From assembly GCA_021129895.1 (NCBI GenBank), contig JAJOKL010000079.1, forward strand, positions 4,046-15,286: a DNA stretch of 11,241 nucleotides. Reading direction: 5' to 3'. This DNA comes from Candidatus Bipolaricaulota bacterium. Its GTDB lineage: Bacteria > Bipolaricaulota > Bipolaricaulia > Bipolaricaulales > Bipolaricaulaceae. Positions 1 to 8,748 of this stretch are shown here, piece by piece; within the stretch, counting starts at the first letter, position 1; each line of letters starts with the position of its first letter. The notes beneath the pieces are model-generated. The model worked only from the letters and a program-made list of their open reading frames with translations. It made no database searches and was not told where the DNA came from. The position numbers and the translations under genes are program-made.

Positions 1-1104
1 GGATCACGTACTGGGGCAGGAGTTTTCCTTCCTCCATGAGGGGGTCATCCCAACCCGAATCGCGCCTCCACGAGTCGATCTCCGCGAGCCAACCCCGCCT
101 CTCCTTGGGCTCCACCAGGGGGAGGAGGGCCTCCAGGAACGCCCGGGCGTCGGCCACGACGGCGAGGTCCGGCACGATGTTCTTCCCGATCTCCGCGGGG
201 TCGATGTCCACGTGGATCACGGTGGCGTTGGGGGCGAACGAGGAGGGATCCCCGATCACGCGGTCGTCGAACCGCGTCCCCACGGCCAGGAGCAGGTCAC
301 AGGCCTGTATGGTCCGGTTCGCCTGCAGTGTCCCGTGCATCCCCGCCATCCCCAGGGAGAGGGGATGGGTGCCGGGCACGACCCCCATCCCGAGGAGCGT
401 GGTGGCCACCGGGATATCTCCCTTCTCCGCCAACGCCAGGAGCTCGGCGTGCCCCCCGGCGATGAGGACCCCGTGCCCCGCCAGGATCAGCGGCCTCTCC
501 GCGGCGCTAGGAGCCCCGCCGCCCGCTCCACCGCGTCCACGGGAAGCGGGCGCTCGGGGACATATCCCCGGAGCTTCACCTCTTCCGGGTAGCGGAACTC
601 CGCCTCGGCCATCTGGACGTCCTTGGCGATGTCCACGAGGACCGGCCCGGGGCGCCCGTTTCGGGCGAGGAAGAGGGCCTCCCTGAGGGTGCGGGCGAGA
701 TCGCCCACATCGGTGACGAGGTAGTTGTGCTTGGTGATGGGGAGGGTGATGCCGGTGATGTCCGTCTCCTGGAAGGCGTCGGTCCCGATCACCGGGGTGG
801 GAACCTGCCCCGTTATGGCGACCACGGGTGAGGAATCCATGTAGGCGGTGGCGATCCCGGTGACGAGGTTGGTGGCCCCGGGGCCGGAGGTGGCCAGGCA
901 CACCCCCACCTTTCCCGTGGCCCTGGCGAAGCCATCGGCGGCGTGGGCCGCGGCCTGCTCGTGCCGCATGAGGACGAAGCGGATGGGGTAGCGGGGGAGG
1001 GCGTCGGTGATGTGGATCACCGCCCCGCCGCAGATCCCGAACACCACCTCCACCCCTTCGGCCACCAATACCTCCCACAGGATCTCCGCTCCGGTGCGCT
1101 TCAT
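1..1104 (-). pseudogene. ilvB: Acetolactate synthase large subunit, frameshifted and cut by the window edge
   Basis: Acetolactate synthase is the ThDP-dependent first common enzyme of valine, leucine and isoleucine synthesis. Reading the minus strand from an ATG at 1104 (SD AAGGAGG at 1109-1115) gives the typical start MKRTGAEILWEVL, the thiamine-activating Glu49 in MRHEQAAAH, then ATSGPGATNLVTGIATAYMD and GTDAFQETDITGIT. The frame stops at 487-489, but homology continues in the -1 frame from about 510: RPLILAGHGVLIAGG, GMAGMHGTLQANRTIQ, RFDDRVIGDPSSFAPN and HVDIDPAEIGKN, open to base 1. One missing base near 501-515 explains the break. About 365 of the family's usual 550-570 residues are seen; the C-terminal ThDP-binding domain lies outside. 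The usual GxPGG motif reads GICGG. The start overlaps the ilvD stop by 4 nt, so the two were translationally coupled. A sequencing error is possible, because the protein is otherwise well conserved. Confidence 0.85.
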
Positions 1105-1858
1105 CCCTCCTCCTTCGGGAGGATCGCCCCCCGGGCCGCGGATGCGATCTGGGCCGCGTAACGGGGCAGGTACCCGGGGGGCGTATCCGGCTCCCTCGGC
1201 TCCCACTCGGAAAGCCGCCTCTTCACCTCCTCCGCGGGGACGAGGAGGTCCAGGCGCTTGCCGGGGATGTCGATGGCGATGGGGCCCCCGACGGCGGCTC
1301 CGGGGAGACGTGGCCGATGGCGGCCCCCCGGGTGGCGCCGGAGAAACGTCCGTCGGTGATCAGCGCCACCCGGTCATCCACCCCCATCCCCGAAAGGAGC
1401 GCGGTGGGCGTGAGCATCTCCGGCATCCCCGAGCCCCCTTTGGGCCCCACGTAGCGGATGACGATCACATCGCCATCCGCGAACTCCCGGGCCGCGATGG
1501 CCCGCACCGCCTCGGACTCGGAATCGAAGGCCCGGGCCGGCCCCCGGTGGCGGAGCATCCCCTCCGCCACCGCCCCCTCCGGGGCGAGGCTCCCGAAGAG
1601 GACCGCGATCCCCCCCACGGGAGAGTAGGGCTCCCCGAGGGGGCGGATCACCTCCCGATCGGCCGCCCCCCGCAGGCGCGCCCGCACTGGCCCGGCGACG
1701 GTGGGTAGGTCGGGGTGGAGGAGCCCTCCCTTCGCCAGCTCCCCCATCACCGCCGGTATCCCGCCGGCGCGGTGGAGGTCCTCCATGTGGTGGGGCCCCG
1801 CGGGGGAGAGGCGGCAGAGCTGGGGCGTGGTGTCCGAAAGCTCGTTCAACCGCCAGGT
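1101..1858 (-). pseudogene. ilvD: Dihydroxy-acid dehydratase remnant, C-terminal half only, frameshifted
   Basis: IlvD dehydrates 2,3-dihydroxy acids in branched-chain amino acid synthesis using an Fe-S cluster. On the minus strand, homology begins abruptly near 1858 with RLNELSDTTPQLCRLSP and AGPHHMEDLHRAGGIPAVM. It continues through PYSPVGGIAVLFGSLAPEGA, DGDVIVIRYVGPKGG, GMPEMLTPT and ALITDGRFSGATRGAAIGHV to SPE. There the frame breaks (1291-1300). With one base restored it reads AAVGGPIAIDIPGKRLDLL and ends at a TGA (1101-1103) that overlaps the ilvB ATG. The first roughly 280 residues, which hold the cluster cysteines, are absent; upstream codons in the same frame are open but show no IlvD similarity and run into the pdxS promoter. 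Two loops also look short compared with the family as I remember it. The product cannot be an active enzyme. No start codon or ribosome site for it is evident. Confidence 0.85.
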
Positions 1859-1909
1859 CCACCCTCCGCAGTCAAGGGTGGAGGTGGATGCGGTTGGGTT
1901 TTCGGCAGG

Positions 1910-1915
1910 TATAAT
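1910..1915 (+). promoter_or_regulatory. Likely -10 box of the pdxST promoter
   Basis: A perfect TATAAT stands alone in a GC-rich region, 37 nt before the pdxS start codon. No good -35 hexamer lies 16-18 nt upstream, and there is no extended TGn motif, so the promoter may be weak or activator-dependent. Initiation would fall near 1921-1924, giving a leader of about 30 nt. Confidence 0.5.
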
Positions 1916-1952
1916 GCTTCGATCGACAACTTGTGCCCGCGAGGTGAGGGCC

Positions 1953-2828
1953 ATGGAAAAGGGCACCTATCGTGTGAAGACCGGGTTCGCCGAGATGTTC
2001 AAGGGCGGGGTGATCATGGACGTCACCACCGCCGAGCAGGCGCGTATCGCAGAGGAAGCCGGGGCGGTGGCGGTGATGGCCCTGGAACGGGTCCCCGCCG
2101 ACATCCGTGCCCAGGGGGGCGTGGCCAGGATGGCTGACCCCAAGAAGATCAAGGAGATCATGGACGCCGTGTCCATCCCGGTCATGGCCAAGGTGAGGAT
2201 CGGCCATGTGGCCGAGGCCCGCATCCTGGAGGCCCTGGGAGTGGACTTCATCGACGAGTCCGAGGTACTGACCCCGGCCGACCCCTTCCACCACATCGAC
2301 AAGTGGCAGTTCAAGGTCCCGTTCGTATGCGGCTGCCGGGACCTGGGAGAGGCGGCCCGCCGGATCGCAGAGGGCGCGGCCATGATCCGCACCAAGGGCG
2401 AGGCCGGCACCGGCAACGTCATCGAGGCGGTCAGGCACATGCGCATCCTCAACGACCAGATCAAGAAGCTGCAGGGGATGGACCGGGCCGAGCTCGTCTC
2501 CTGCGCCAAGGAGATCGGGGCCCCGGTGGAGGTGCTGGAGCTGATCCAAGAGCAGGGGCGGCTGCCGGTGGTGAACTTCGCCGCCGGGGGGATTGCCACC
2601 CCGGCCGACGCCGCCCTGATGAGGATGCTGGGTGCGGACGGGGTGTTCGTAGGATCCGGCATCTTCAAGTCCGCCGATCCCGAGAAGCGGGCCCGGGCCA
2701 TCGTCCTTGCCACCACCCACTACGACGATCCGGAGATTCTGGCCGAGGTGTCCGAGGACCTGGGCGAGCCCATGCCCGGCGTGGAGATCGACAAGATCCC
2801 CCAGGAAGAGCTGATGCAGTATCGATGA
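1953..2828 (+). CDS. pdxS: Pyridoxal 5'-phosphate synthase subunit PdxS
   Basis: PdxS builds pyridoxal 5'-phosphate from ribose 5-phosphate, glyceraldehyde 3-phosphate and ammonia in the DXP-independent B6 pathway. The family forms a dodecameric TIM-barrel core decorated by PdxT. The 291-residue product has the family's normal length and is extremely well conserved: GGVIMDVTTAEQARIAEEAG with Asp23, VMAKVRIGH with the Schiff-base Lys80, IRTKGEAGTGN with the second catalytic Lys148, and VNFAAGGIATPADAALMRML in the phosphate-binding part. The ATG at 1953 is chosen because conserved sequence starts there (MEKGTYRVKTG) and GAGGTGAGGG precedes it; the frame extends farther upstream only by chance. 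Its stop overlaps the pdxT start (ATGA), so subunit synthesis is coupled. A TATAAT box lies 37 nt before the start. Confidence 0.98.
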   Translation: MEKGTYRVKTGFAEMFKGGVIMDVTTAEQARIAEEAGAVAVMALERVPADIRAQGGVARMADPKKIKEIMDAVSIPVMAKVRIGHVAEARILEALGVDFIDESEVLTPADPFHHIDKWQFKVPFVCGCRDLGEAARRIAEGAAMIRTKGEAGTGNVIEAVRHMRILNDQIKKLQGMDRAELVSCAKEIGAPVEVLELIQEQGRLPVVNFAAGGIATPADAALMRMLGADGVFVGSGIFKSADPEKRARAIVLATTHYDDPEILAEVSEDLGEPMPGVEIDKIPQEELMQYR

Positions 2829-3391
2829 AGATCGGGGTGCTAGCCGTCCAAGGGGATGTGCGGGAGCACCTGCGTGCCCTCTCCCGCCTCGGCGCGGAAC
2901 CGGTGCCGGTGCTGAAGCCCCAGCATCTTGCGGACCTGGAGGGCATCGTGCTCCCCGGGGGGGAGTCCACCGCTATGTGGCGGCTGATGCGGGCCACCGG
3001 CCTGGCCGAAGCCCTCAAACGGCGGCTGGAAGAAGGCCTGCCCGCTTTCGGCACCTGCGCCGGCATGGTCCTCCTGGCCAGGAAGATCACCAACTGGCCG
3101 GAGACCTTCCTCGGGCTTTTGGACATCGCGGTAGAGCGGAACGCCACCGGCAGACAGGTGGACTCGTTCGAGGAGCGGATCGCCGTGGACGGGCTGGGGG
3201 AGGTGCCGGCGGTGTTCATCCGTGCCCCGCTGGTGGTGGAGGTGGGCTCCAGGGTGGAGGTGCTGGCCCGGTGGGGGGGAAAACCGGTGTTCGTACGACA
3301 AGGGCAGCTCTTGGCGGCCAGCTTCCACCCTGAGCTCACCCAGGACACCCGGGTACATGAGTACTTCCTCACACTCTGTAGGAAAGATTAG
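2825..3391 (+). CDS. pdxT: Pyridoxal 5'-phosphate synthase glutaminase subunit PdxT
   Basis: PdxT is the class I glutamine amidotransferase that releases ammonia from glutamine and channels it to PdxS. The 188-residue product has the usual size. It shows MKIGVLAVQGDVREHLRAL at the start, the oxyanion-loop motif LPGGEST (residues 43-49), the nucleophile Cys78 in FGTCAGMVLLA, and the catalytic His168 and Glu170 in SFHPELTQD. The ATG overlaps the pdxS stop by 4 nt, so PdxS and PdxT are made from one coupled message, as expected for partners that assemble into a complex. The 95 nt after its stop hold two small hairpins but no clear terminator, so readthrough into gap is possible. Confidence 0.97.
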   Translation: MKIGVLAVQGDVREHLRALSRLGAEPVPVLKPQHLADLEGIVLPGGESTAMWRLMRATGLAEALKRRLEEGLPAFGTCAGMVLLARKITNWPETFLGLLDIAVERNATGRQVDSFEERIAVDGLGEVPAVFIRAPLVVEVGSRVEVLARWGGKPVFVRQGQLLAASFHPELTQDTRVHEYFLTLCRKD

Positions 3392-3486
3392 CCTAGGGGG
3401 GTGGCTGGGGCACCCAAGAGCGTCAAAATCGGAGGACGGCAAGCCTCGGAACCAAACCGGACTGAGGTCCGTAGAAAGGAGAGAGC

Positions 3487-4506
3487 ATGGCGAAGGTAGC
3501 GATCAACGGCTTTGGGCGCATCGGGCGGATCACCCTCAGGGTGCTTGCGAAGCGCGGCTTCCCCTTGGAGCTGGTGGCCATCAACGACCCGTTCCTCTCC
3601 CCGAAGATGGCGGCACACCTGGTCAAGTACGACACCGTGTACGGCCGCGCTCCGTTCAAGGTGGAGGGCAAGGACGGGTTCCTGGTGGTGGACGATAAAG
3701 AGGTCCCCTTCTTCGCGGAAAAGGAACCGGAAAAGCTCCCGTGGGGGAAGCTAGGGGTGGATGTGGTCATCGAATCGAGCGGGGTGTTCCGCGAGTACGA
3801 GAAGGCGGAGCTCCACCTGAAGGCGGGCGCCCACCGGGTGCTCCTCTCCGCCCCGCCCAAAGGGAAGAGGAAGGCGGAGATCCCCCAGATCCTGTACCGG
3901 ATCAACGAGGACGACTTCGACCCGGAAAAACACCGGATCGTGTCCGCCGCCTCCTGCACCACCAACTCCCTGGGGCCGGTGGTCAAGGTGTTGCGCGATG
4001 CGTTCGGCCTGGAGCACGGATTCCTCACCACGGTGCACGGCTACACCGCCGATCAACGGCTGGTGGACGCGCCACACAAGGACCTGGCGCGGGCGCGGGC
4101 CGCGGCGGCCAACATCATCCCCACCTCCACCGGCGCCGCCCGGGCCATCCCCGCCATCTTCCCGGACCTCGAGGGCAAGATGGACGGGATCGCCATGCGG
4201 GTGCCGGTGCTCTGCGGCTCGGTATCCGACTTCACCGCCAAGCTCGGCCGCCCGGTCAGCCGGGAAGAGGTCAACGAGGCGTTCAAGGTGGCCGCTCAGG
4301 GCCCCTTGGGCGACGTGATGCTGGTCACCGAGGACTACATCGTGTCCTCCGACGTCCTGGGGGAGGATCACTCGGCGGTGGTGGCCCTGGTTTACACCAT
4401 GGTGCTCGAGGGGGCCAAGGATGTGGTCAAGGTGCTGTCCTTCTATGACAACGAGTGGGGTTACGTGAACCGGCTGCTTGACGTGGCCGAGCTGGTGGCC
4501 AAGTGA
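3487..4506 (+). CDS. gap: Glyceraldehyde-3-phosphate dehydrogenase, NAD-type
   Basis: GAPDH oxidises glyceraldehyde 3-phosphate with phosphate and NAD+ to 1,3-bisphosphoglycerate in glycolysis (or the reverse in gluconeogenesis). The 339-residue product has the family's standard layout: Rossmann fold with NGFGRIGR at 7-14, Asp34 after the second strand (INDPF), which points to NAD rather than NADP, the nucleophile Cys157 in SAASCTTN, and His184 in TTVHGYTADQRLVD. NIIPTSTGAARA, the Rossmann-distal substrate region and the C-terminal SFYDNEWGYVNR complete it. AAGGAGAG lies 3 nt before the ATG. The 95-nt leader after pdxT has a CGGAC/GTCCG hairpin (3458-3471) just ahead of the ribosome site. comF starts only 17 nt after the stop, so gap probably heads or belongs to the transcript that continues to rpoD. 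A phosphorylating enzyme is assumed; erythrose-4-phosphate dehydrogenase is less likely. Confidence 0.97.
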   Translation: MAKVAINGFGRIGRITLRVLAKRGFPLELVAINDPFLSPKMAAHLVKYDTVYGRAPFKVEGKDGFLVVDDKEVPFFAEKEPEKLPWGKLGVDVVIESSGVFREYEKAELHLKAGAHRVLLSAPPKGKRKAEIPQILYRINEDDFDPEKHRIVSAASCTTNSLGPVVKVLRDAFGLEHGFLTTVHGYTADQRLVDAPHKDLARARAAAANIIPTSTGAARAIPAIFPDLEGKMDGIAMRVPVLCGSVSDFTAKLGRPVSREEVNEAFKVAAQGPLGDVMLVTEDYIVSSDVLGEDHSAVVALVYTMVLEGAKDVVKVLSFYDNEWGYVNRLLDVAELVAK

Positions 4507-4523
4507 ACAGGACTTAGGGGTAG

Positions 4524-5297
4524 ATGCTGGTAATGGAGGGGATTGCAGCGGGGCTAGTGGGCTTACTAGCGCCGCCCCGCTGCTTCTTTTGCGGCGCTCC
4601 CCTCCGGTCCCTCTACCCCCTGTGTCCCGACTGCGAGGAGGACCTACCCCGCTGGGCGGGGCCGCTGTGCCTGGTGTGCGGCCGCGGGGTGGAGGAGGGG
4701 ATCGACCTGTGCCCTGACTGCGCCGTTGAGGGGCGGCCGTATGCGGCGGCCCGCACCTTGGGGCCCTACGAAGCCGGGCTCCGGCGGCTGATCCAGGCCC
4801 TGAAGTACGAGGGGGAGCGGGCCCTGGCCCGCCCCCTGGGCCACCTCCTCGCCGCCCTCATAACCACAAAGGCACGAAGACACGAAGAAGCCTTTGTTTT
4901 AAATTCAGAAAAAGATCCCTTTGTGACTTGGTGTCTTAGTGGTTCCTTGAGCGTGGTGACGTGTGTGCCCGCGGACCCGGCCCGGCTCAGGGCCCGCGGG
5001 TATCATGCCGCGGAGCTCCTGGCGCGAGTGGTCGCCCAGGAACTGGGGCTCCCGTTCGGTAACCTTCTGCGCAAACGCCGGTCTACCCCACCCCAGGTGG
5101 GCCGCCCGCGGGGGGAGCGGCTGACGGCCCTGGTGGGGGCGTTCGTGGCCCGGCGGCCCGGGCAGGGGAAGGCGGTGCTGCTCGTGGACGATGTGATCAC
5201 CACCGGGGCCACGGTGGCCGAGGCCTGTCGGGCCCTTGGGGAGGCCGGCTACGGTGAGGTGTACGTGCTCGCCTGTGCCCAAGCGGGGGGCGCCTGA
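4524..5297 (+). CDS. comF: ComF-family phosphoribosyltransferase-like protein with an in-frame repeat insertion
   Basis: ComF-like proteins join an N-terminal zinc-ribbon region to a type I phosphoribosyltransferase domain. In competent bacteria the family supports DNA uptake, but in most lineages the role is unknown. Four CxxC pairs are visible: Cys20/23, 34/37, 49/52 and 63/66. LIQALKYEGERALARPLG at 89-106 is a family hallmark, ADPARLRARGY at 150-160 matches the usual P-x-RL-x-x-RG-[FY] block, and the PRPP loop VLLVDDVITTGAT lies at 218-230. Residues about 114-140 are encoded by an AT-rich palindromic repeat and replace nothing obvious: without them the length (about 229) matches the family. 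They fall between the helix after LARPLG and the next core strand, probably a surface loop. A second ATG at 4533 is an alternative start, since AGGGG sits only 3 nt before the first. The stop shares one base with the next start. Confidence 0.9.
   Translation: MLVMEGIAAGLVGLLAPPRCFFCGAPLRSLYPLCPDCEEDLPRWAGPLCLVCGRGVEEGIDLCPDCAVEGRPYAAARTLGPYEAGLRRLIQALKYEGERALARPLGHLLAALITTKARRHEEAFVLNSEKDPFVTWCLSGSLSVVTCVPADPARLRARGYHAAELLARVVAQELGLPFGNLLRKRRSTPPQVGRPRGERLTALVGAFVARRPGQGKAVLLVDDVITTGATVAEACRALGEAGYGEVYVLACAQAGGA
4861..4944. repeat. Palindromic MITE-like repeat inserted in frame inside comF
   Basis: This 84-bp stretch is strikingly AT-rich among GC-rich coding sequence. Its ends form an imperfect inverted repeat: the left arm begins AACCACAAAGGCACGAAG, and the right arm, read on the other strand, begins AACCACTAAGACACCAAG. 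Each arm is built of three 8-bp units of the form CACnAAGn. The centre contains AAATTCA, also found in the centre of the element at the right edge. The length is a multiple of three and the comF frame stays open through it. I saw no target-site duplication beyond possible TA/TT ends and no transposase. It resembles the widespread CACAGAG-type palindromic repeats and, in its behaviour, the Rickettsia palindromic elements that insert in frame into genes. Confidence 0.8.
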
Positions 5298-5899
5298 TGG
5301 AGTTCAAGGTGTTCGTGGTGGGGCCGCTCATGACCAACTGCTACCTTCTGGTGAGCGGGGAAGAGGCGGCGCTGGTGGACCCGGGCGGGCTGACCCCGGA
5401 ACTGGAGCTGGCCCTGGAAGGGAAAAAACTCCGGTACATCCTCCTCACCCACGGGCACTTCGACCACGCCGACGCAGCGGAGCTCCTGCGGACCCGCACC
5501 GGGGCCGCGCTCCTCTACCATCCCGAGGAGCGGGCCACTTTCTGGTCCTTGGGCCGCACCCCCCCTCCCCTGGACGGGGAGCTCTCCGAGGGGCAGCGCC
5601 TGCCGCTGGGCACGGAGGAGCTGGCCGTATGGCACCTCCCTGGCCACTCCCCGGGCTCGGTGGCCTTCCTGTGGCAGCGGGGGAAGACGGCCCTGGTGGG
5701 GGACGTTCTCTTCGCCGGGTCGGTGGGACGGACCGACCTCCCGGGCGGCTCCTGGCAGCTCCTGGAGCGATCCCTTCAGCGCCTGCTCTCCCTGGGGGAG
5801 GACTGGAGGATCTTGCCCGGGCACGGCCCGGAGACGGACCTGGCCCGGGAACGCCTGGTCAATCCATACCTGAGGGGACTGGATCATGCCGCGGCCTGA
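5297..5899 (+). CDS. Metallo-beta-lactamase-fold hydrolase, glyoxalase II-like
   Basis: The 200-residue product is a cytoplasmic MBL-fold protein of the short hydroxyacylglutathione-hydrolase-like (YcbL-like) type. All binuclear metal ligands can be placed: His52, His54, Asp56 and His57 in LTHGHFDHADA, His117 in LPGHSPGS, Asp136 in LVGDVLFAGSVGRTDLPGG and His176 in LPGHGPET. The GRTDLPGGS segment is typical of this subgroup. Members hydrolyse thioesters such as S-D-lactoylglutathione, but the short form lacks the glutathione-binding C-terminal helices of classic GloB, so the substrate is uncertain. The ATG shares one base with the comF stop (TGATG). The end overlaps the start of dnaG by 14 nt. 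No targeting signal is seen. Confidence 0.92.
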   Translation: MEFKVFVVGPLMTNCYLLVSGEEAALVDPGGLTPELELALEGKKLRYILLTHGHFDHADAAELLRTRTGAALLYHPEERATFWSLGRTPPPLDGELSEGQRLPLGTEELAVWHLPGHSPGSVAFLWQRGKTALVGDVLFAGSVGRTDLPGGSWQLLERSLQRLLSLGEDWRILPGHGPETDLARERLVNPYLRGLDHAAA

Positions 5900-7582
5900 A
5901 ATTGAGGAGATAAAAGCCCGGGTGAACATCGTGGAGCTGGTGGGCCGGTATGTGAACCTGCGGCCGGCGGGAAAGGGATACAAAGGCCGCTGCCCGTTCC
6001 ACCCCGACGATACCCCCTCCCTCATGGTGTCCCCGGAGAAGGGCTTGTGGCACTGTTTCGGCTGTGGGGCCGGGGGGGACGCCATCGGGTTTTTGATGCG
6101 CATCGAGAAGCTTTCCTTCCCCGAGGCCCTGACGCGCCTGGCCCAGGAAGTGGGGGTGGAGCTGCGGGGGGGAGGGCCCAAGCTGGAGCTGTACTCCGCC
6201 TGCCAGGCCGTGGCCGCGTTCTTCCACGACCAGCTCCTCTCGCCAATGGGCAAGGCCGCCCGGGAGTACCTGCTTTCCCGGGGGTTGGGGGAGGAGTCCT
6301 GGGAGAGATGGGGCCTGGGCTACGCCCCGGACAGCTGGGATGGCTTGATCAAAGGCCTTTCTCGGCTGGGCCTGGACACCCTGAAGGAGCTGGGCCTGGT
6401 GGTGGAGGGGGAGCGGGGATATTACGACCGGTTCAGGGGCCGGGTGATGTTCACCCTGCGGGACGACCAAGGCCGGCCCATCGCCTTCGCCGGCCGCGCC
6501 CTGGGCGAGGCGGGGCCCAAATACCTGAACGTCCCCAACACCCCCCTGTTCACCAAGGGCACCATCCTGTATGGGCTGGACCTGGCGAAAGCGGCCATCA
6601 GAAAACGGGGGCGGGCCATCTTGGTGGAGGGCTACACCGACGTGATCAGCCTGCACGCGGTGGGGTTCCCCGAGGCGGTGGGCTCCATGGGCACCGCCCT
6701 TACCCAGGCCCAGGCCAGGCTCCTGGCGCGCTATACCGACCGGGTGGTGATCGCCTACGACCGGGATGCGGCCGGGTCTGCCGCCTCGCTGCGGGGCATG
6801 CTCATCCTCCGGGAGGCCGGCCTGCGGGTGGAGGTGGCGACCCTCCCCCCGGGGGAGGACCCGGACTCCTTGGCCCACGGCCAAGGTCCCACCGCCCTTG
6901 AGGAGGTGCTCTCCCAAGCCCAGCCCTTCCACAAGTTTTTCCTGGACTCCCTGGCCGAGCGGTACGACCTTTCCGCGTTGGAGGGGAAGGAGGCGGCCCT
7001 GGCCGAGGCCAGGGAACTGTGGCCCAAGGTGAGAAGCCTTCCCTTGCGCGCCGAGCTCGCCCGAGGCCTGGCCGAACTCCTCTCCCTTCCGGAGGAGGAG
7101 GTGCGGGCGGCCATGGGGAGACGCAGGGCCGCCGAGTCCAGCCCAGGGGGAAGCCCGGAATTGAGCCCGGAAGAGGTGGTCTTACATTTCCTGGTGGAGG
7201 GAAAGCTCCCCGAGGAGGTCCTTTCCGACCTTGAAGTAGGCTCATTTCGCCCCGAATATAGGCCTATCGTGGAAAGGTGGTTGGAGCTGTGGCGGGCGGG
7301 GGAAGCACCTACCCCCCAGGCGTTGGTGAGCGAACTGGATCCCGATTCCCAGCGACACTTCGCCCGTCTTTCCCTCCTGGAAGTGCGGTTCAGCGACGAG
7401 GCCCGGGCCATGCACGAGGCGCTGGTGCGTTTCCTTTACCTTCCCCAACTGGAGCGGCGTCTGGCCGGGCTGGCCGAGAAGATCCGGGAACTGGAGGGAA
7501 AGGATGGGGAGGAGCTACGGCGGCTGGAGGCCGAGTATCAACAACTCGCCCGCCGGCGGCTGGCCCTCATGCGGAGGAGAAC

Positions 7583-7586
<4 letters not shown>
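5886..7586 (+). CDS. dnaG: DNA primase
   Basis: DnaG synthesises RNA primers for Okazaki fragments at the replication fork together with the replicative helicase. The 566-residue product (family usually 570-640) shows the three expected parts. The N-terminal CHC2 zinc-binding domain has Cys36, His39, Cys57 and Cys60 (CPFHPDD ... LWHCFGCGAGGDAIGFL). The catalytic core includes YYDRFRGRVMFTLRD at 179-193 and the TOPRIM motifs LVEGYTDVISLHAVG (Glu248) and IAYDRDAAG (Asp292, Asp294). A charged helical C-terminal region would bind helicase. The ATG overlaps the previous gene by 14 nt and has GAGGGG about 8 nt upstream. The TGA stop overlaps the GTG start of rpoD. dnaG next to rpoD is the classic macromolecular-synthesis pairing; rpsU, its usual third member, is not here. 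Confidence 0.97.
7573..7579 (+). promoter_or_regulatory. Ribosome binding site that fixes the rpoD GTG start
   Basis: GGAGGAG inside the last dnaG codons lies 3 nt before a GTG that overlaps the dnaG TGA. The reading frame stays open farther upstream within dnaG, so this site and the GTGA overlap are what decide the start. Confidence 0.8.
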
Positions 7587-8653
<1,067 letters not shown>

Positions 8654-8739
8654 GTCCCGTTTTTTGCCTGGTCCTGTTCGCGACAGAGCGGGTGTCCACC
8701 CCACCAGGGGGGAACCTAGGCCCGGGGAAGGGTGTAGGT

Positions 8740-8745
8740 TAGAAT
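8740..8745 (+). promoter_or_regulatory. Possible -10 box for the DUF1573-rhodanese gene
   Basis: TAGAAT sits 34 nt before the start codon in an otherwise GC-rich gap between rpoD and the next gene. There is no clear -35. An inverted repeat AACCTA (8713-8718) / TAGGTT (8735-8740) surrounds the spacer and ends on the first base of this box, which could be a regulator site. Confidence 0.35.
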
Positions 8746-8748
8746 GCC

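Noticed and set aside
36..686. Plus-strand open frame of 216 codons at the left edge
   Set aside because: It is the antisense shadow of ilvB; the minus strand gives clear acetolactate synthase sequence throughout.
1894..1915. TTGGGT (1894-1899) as a -35 box for the TATAAT at 1910
   Set aside because: The spacer is only 10 nt, too short for a sigma-70 promoter.
3399..3415. GGGTG/CACCC hairpin after pdxT as a terminator
   Set aside because: Five pairs with a G-rich loop and no following T tract, so an intrinsic terminator is not supported.
4861..4944. Intein, IS fragment or CRISPR-like array in comF
   Set aside because: Too short for an intein or IS, no splice or transposase motifs, and the units form inverted arms rather than direct repeats with spacers.
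5249..6253. Long open frame of 334 codons on the minus strand opposite comF, the MBL gene and dnaG
   Set aside because: It is antisense to three well-supported genes with clear motifs, has Pro/Gly/Arg-rich low-complexity content typical of GC-rich shadow frames, and shows no recognisable domain.
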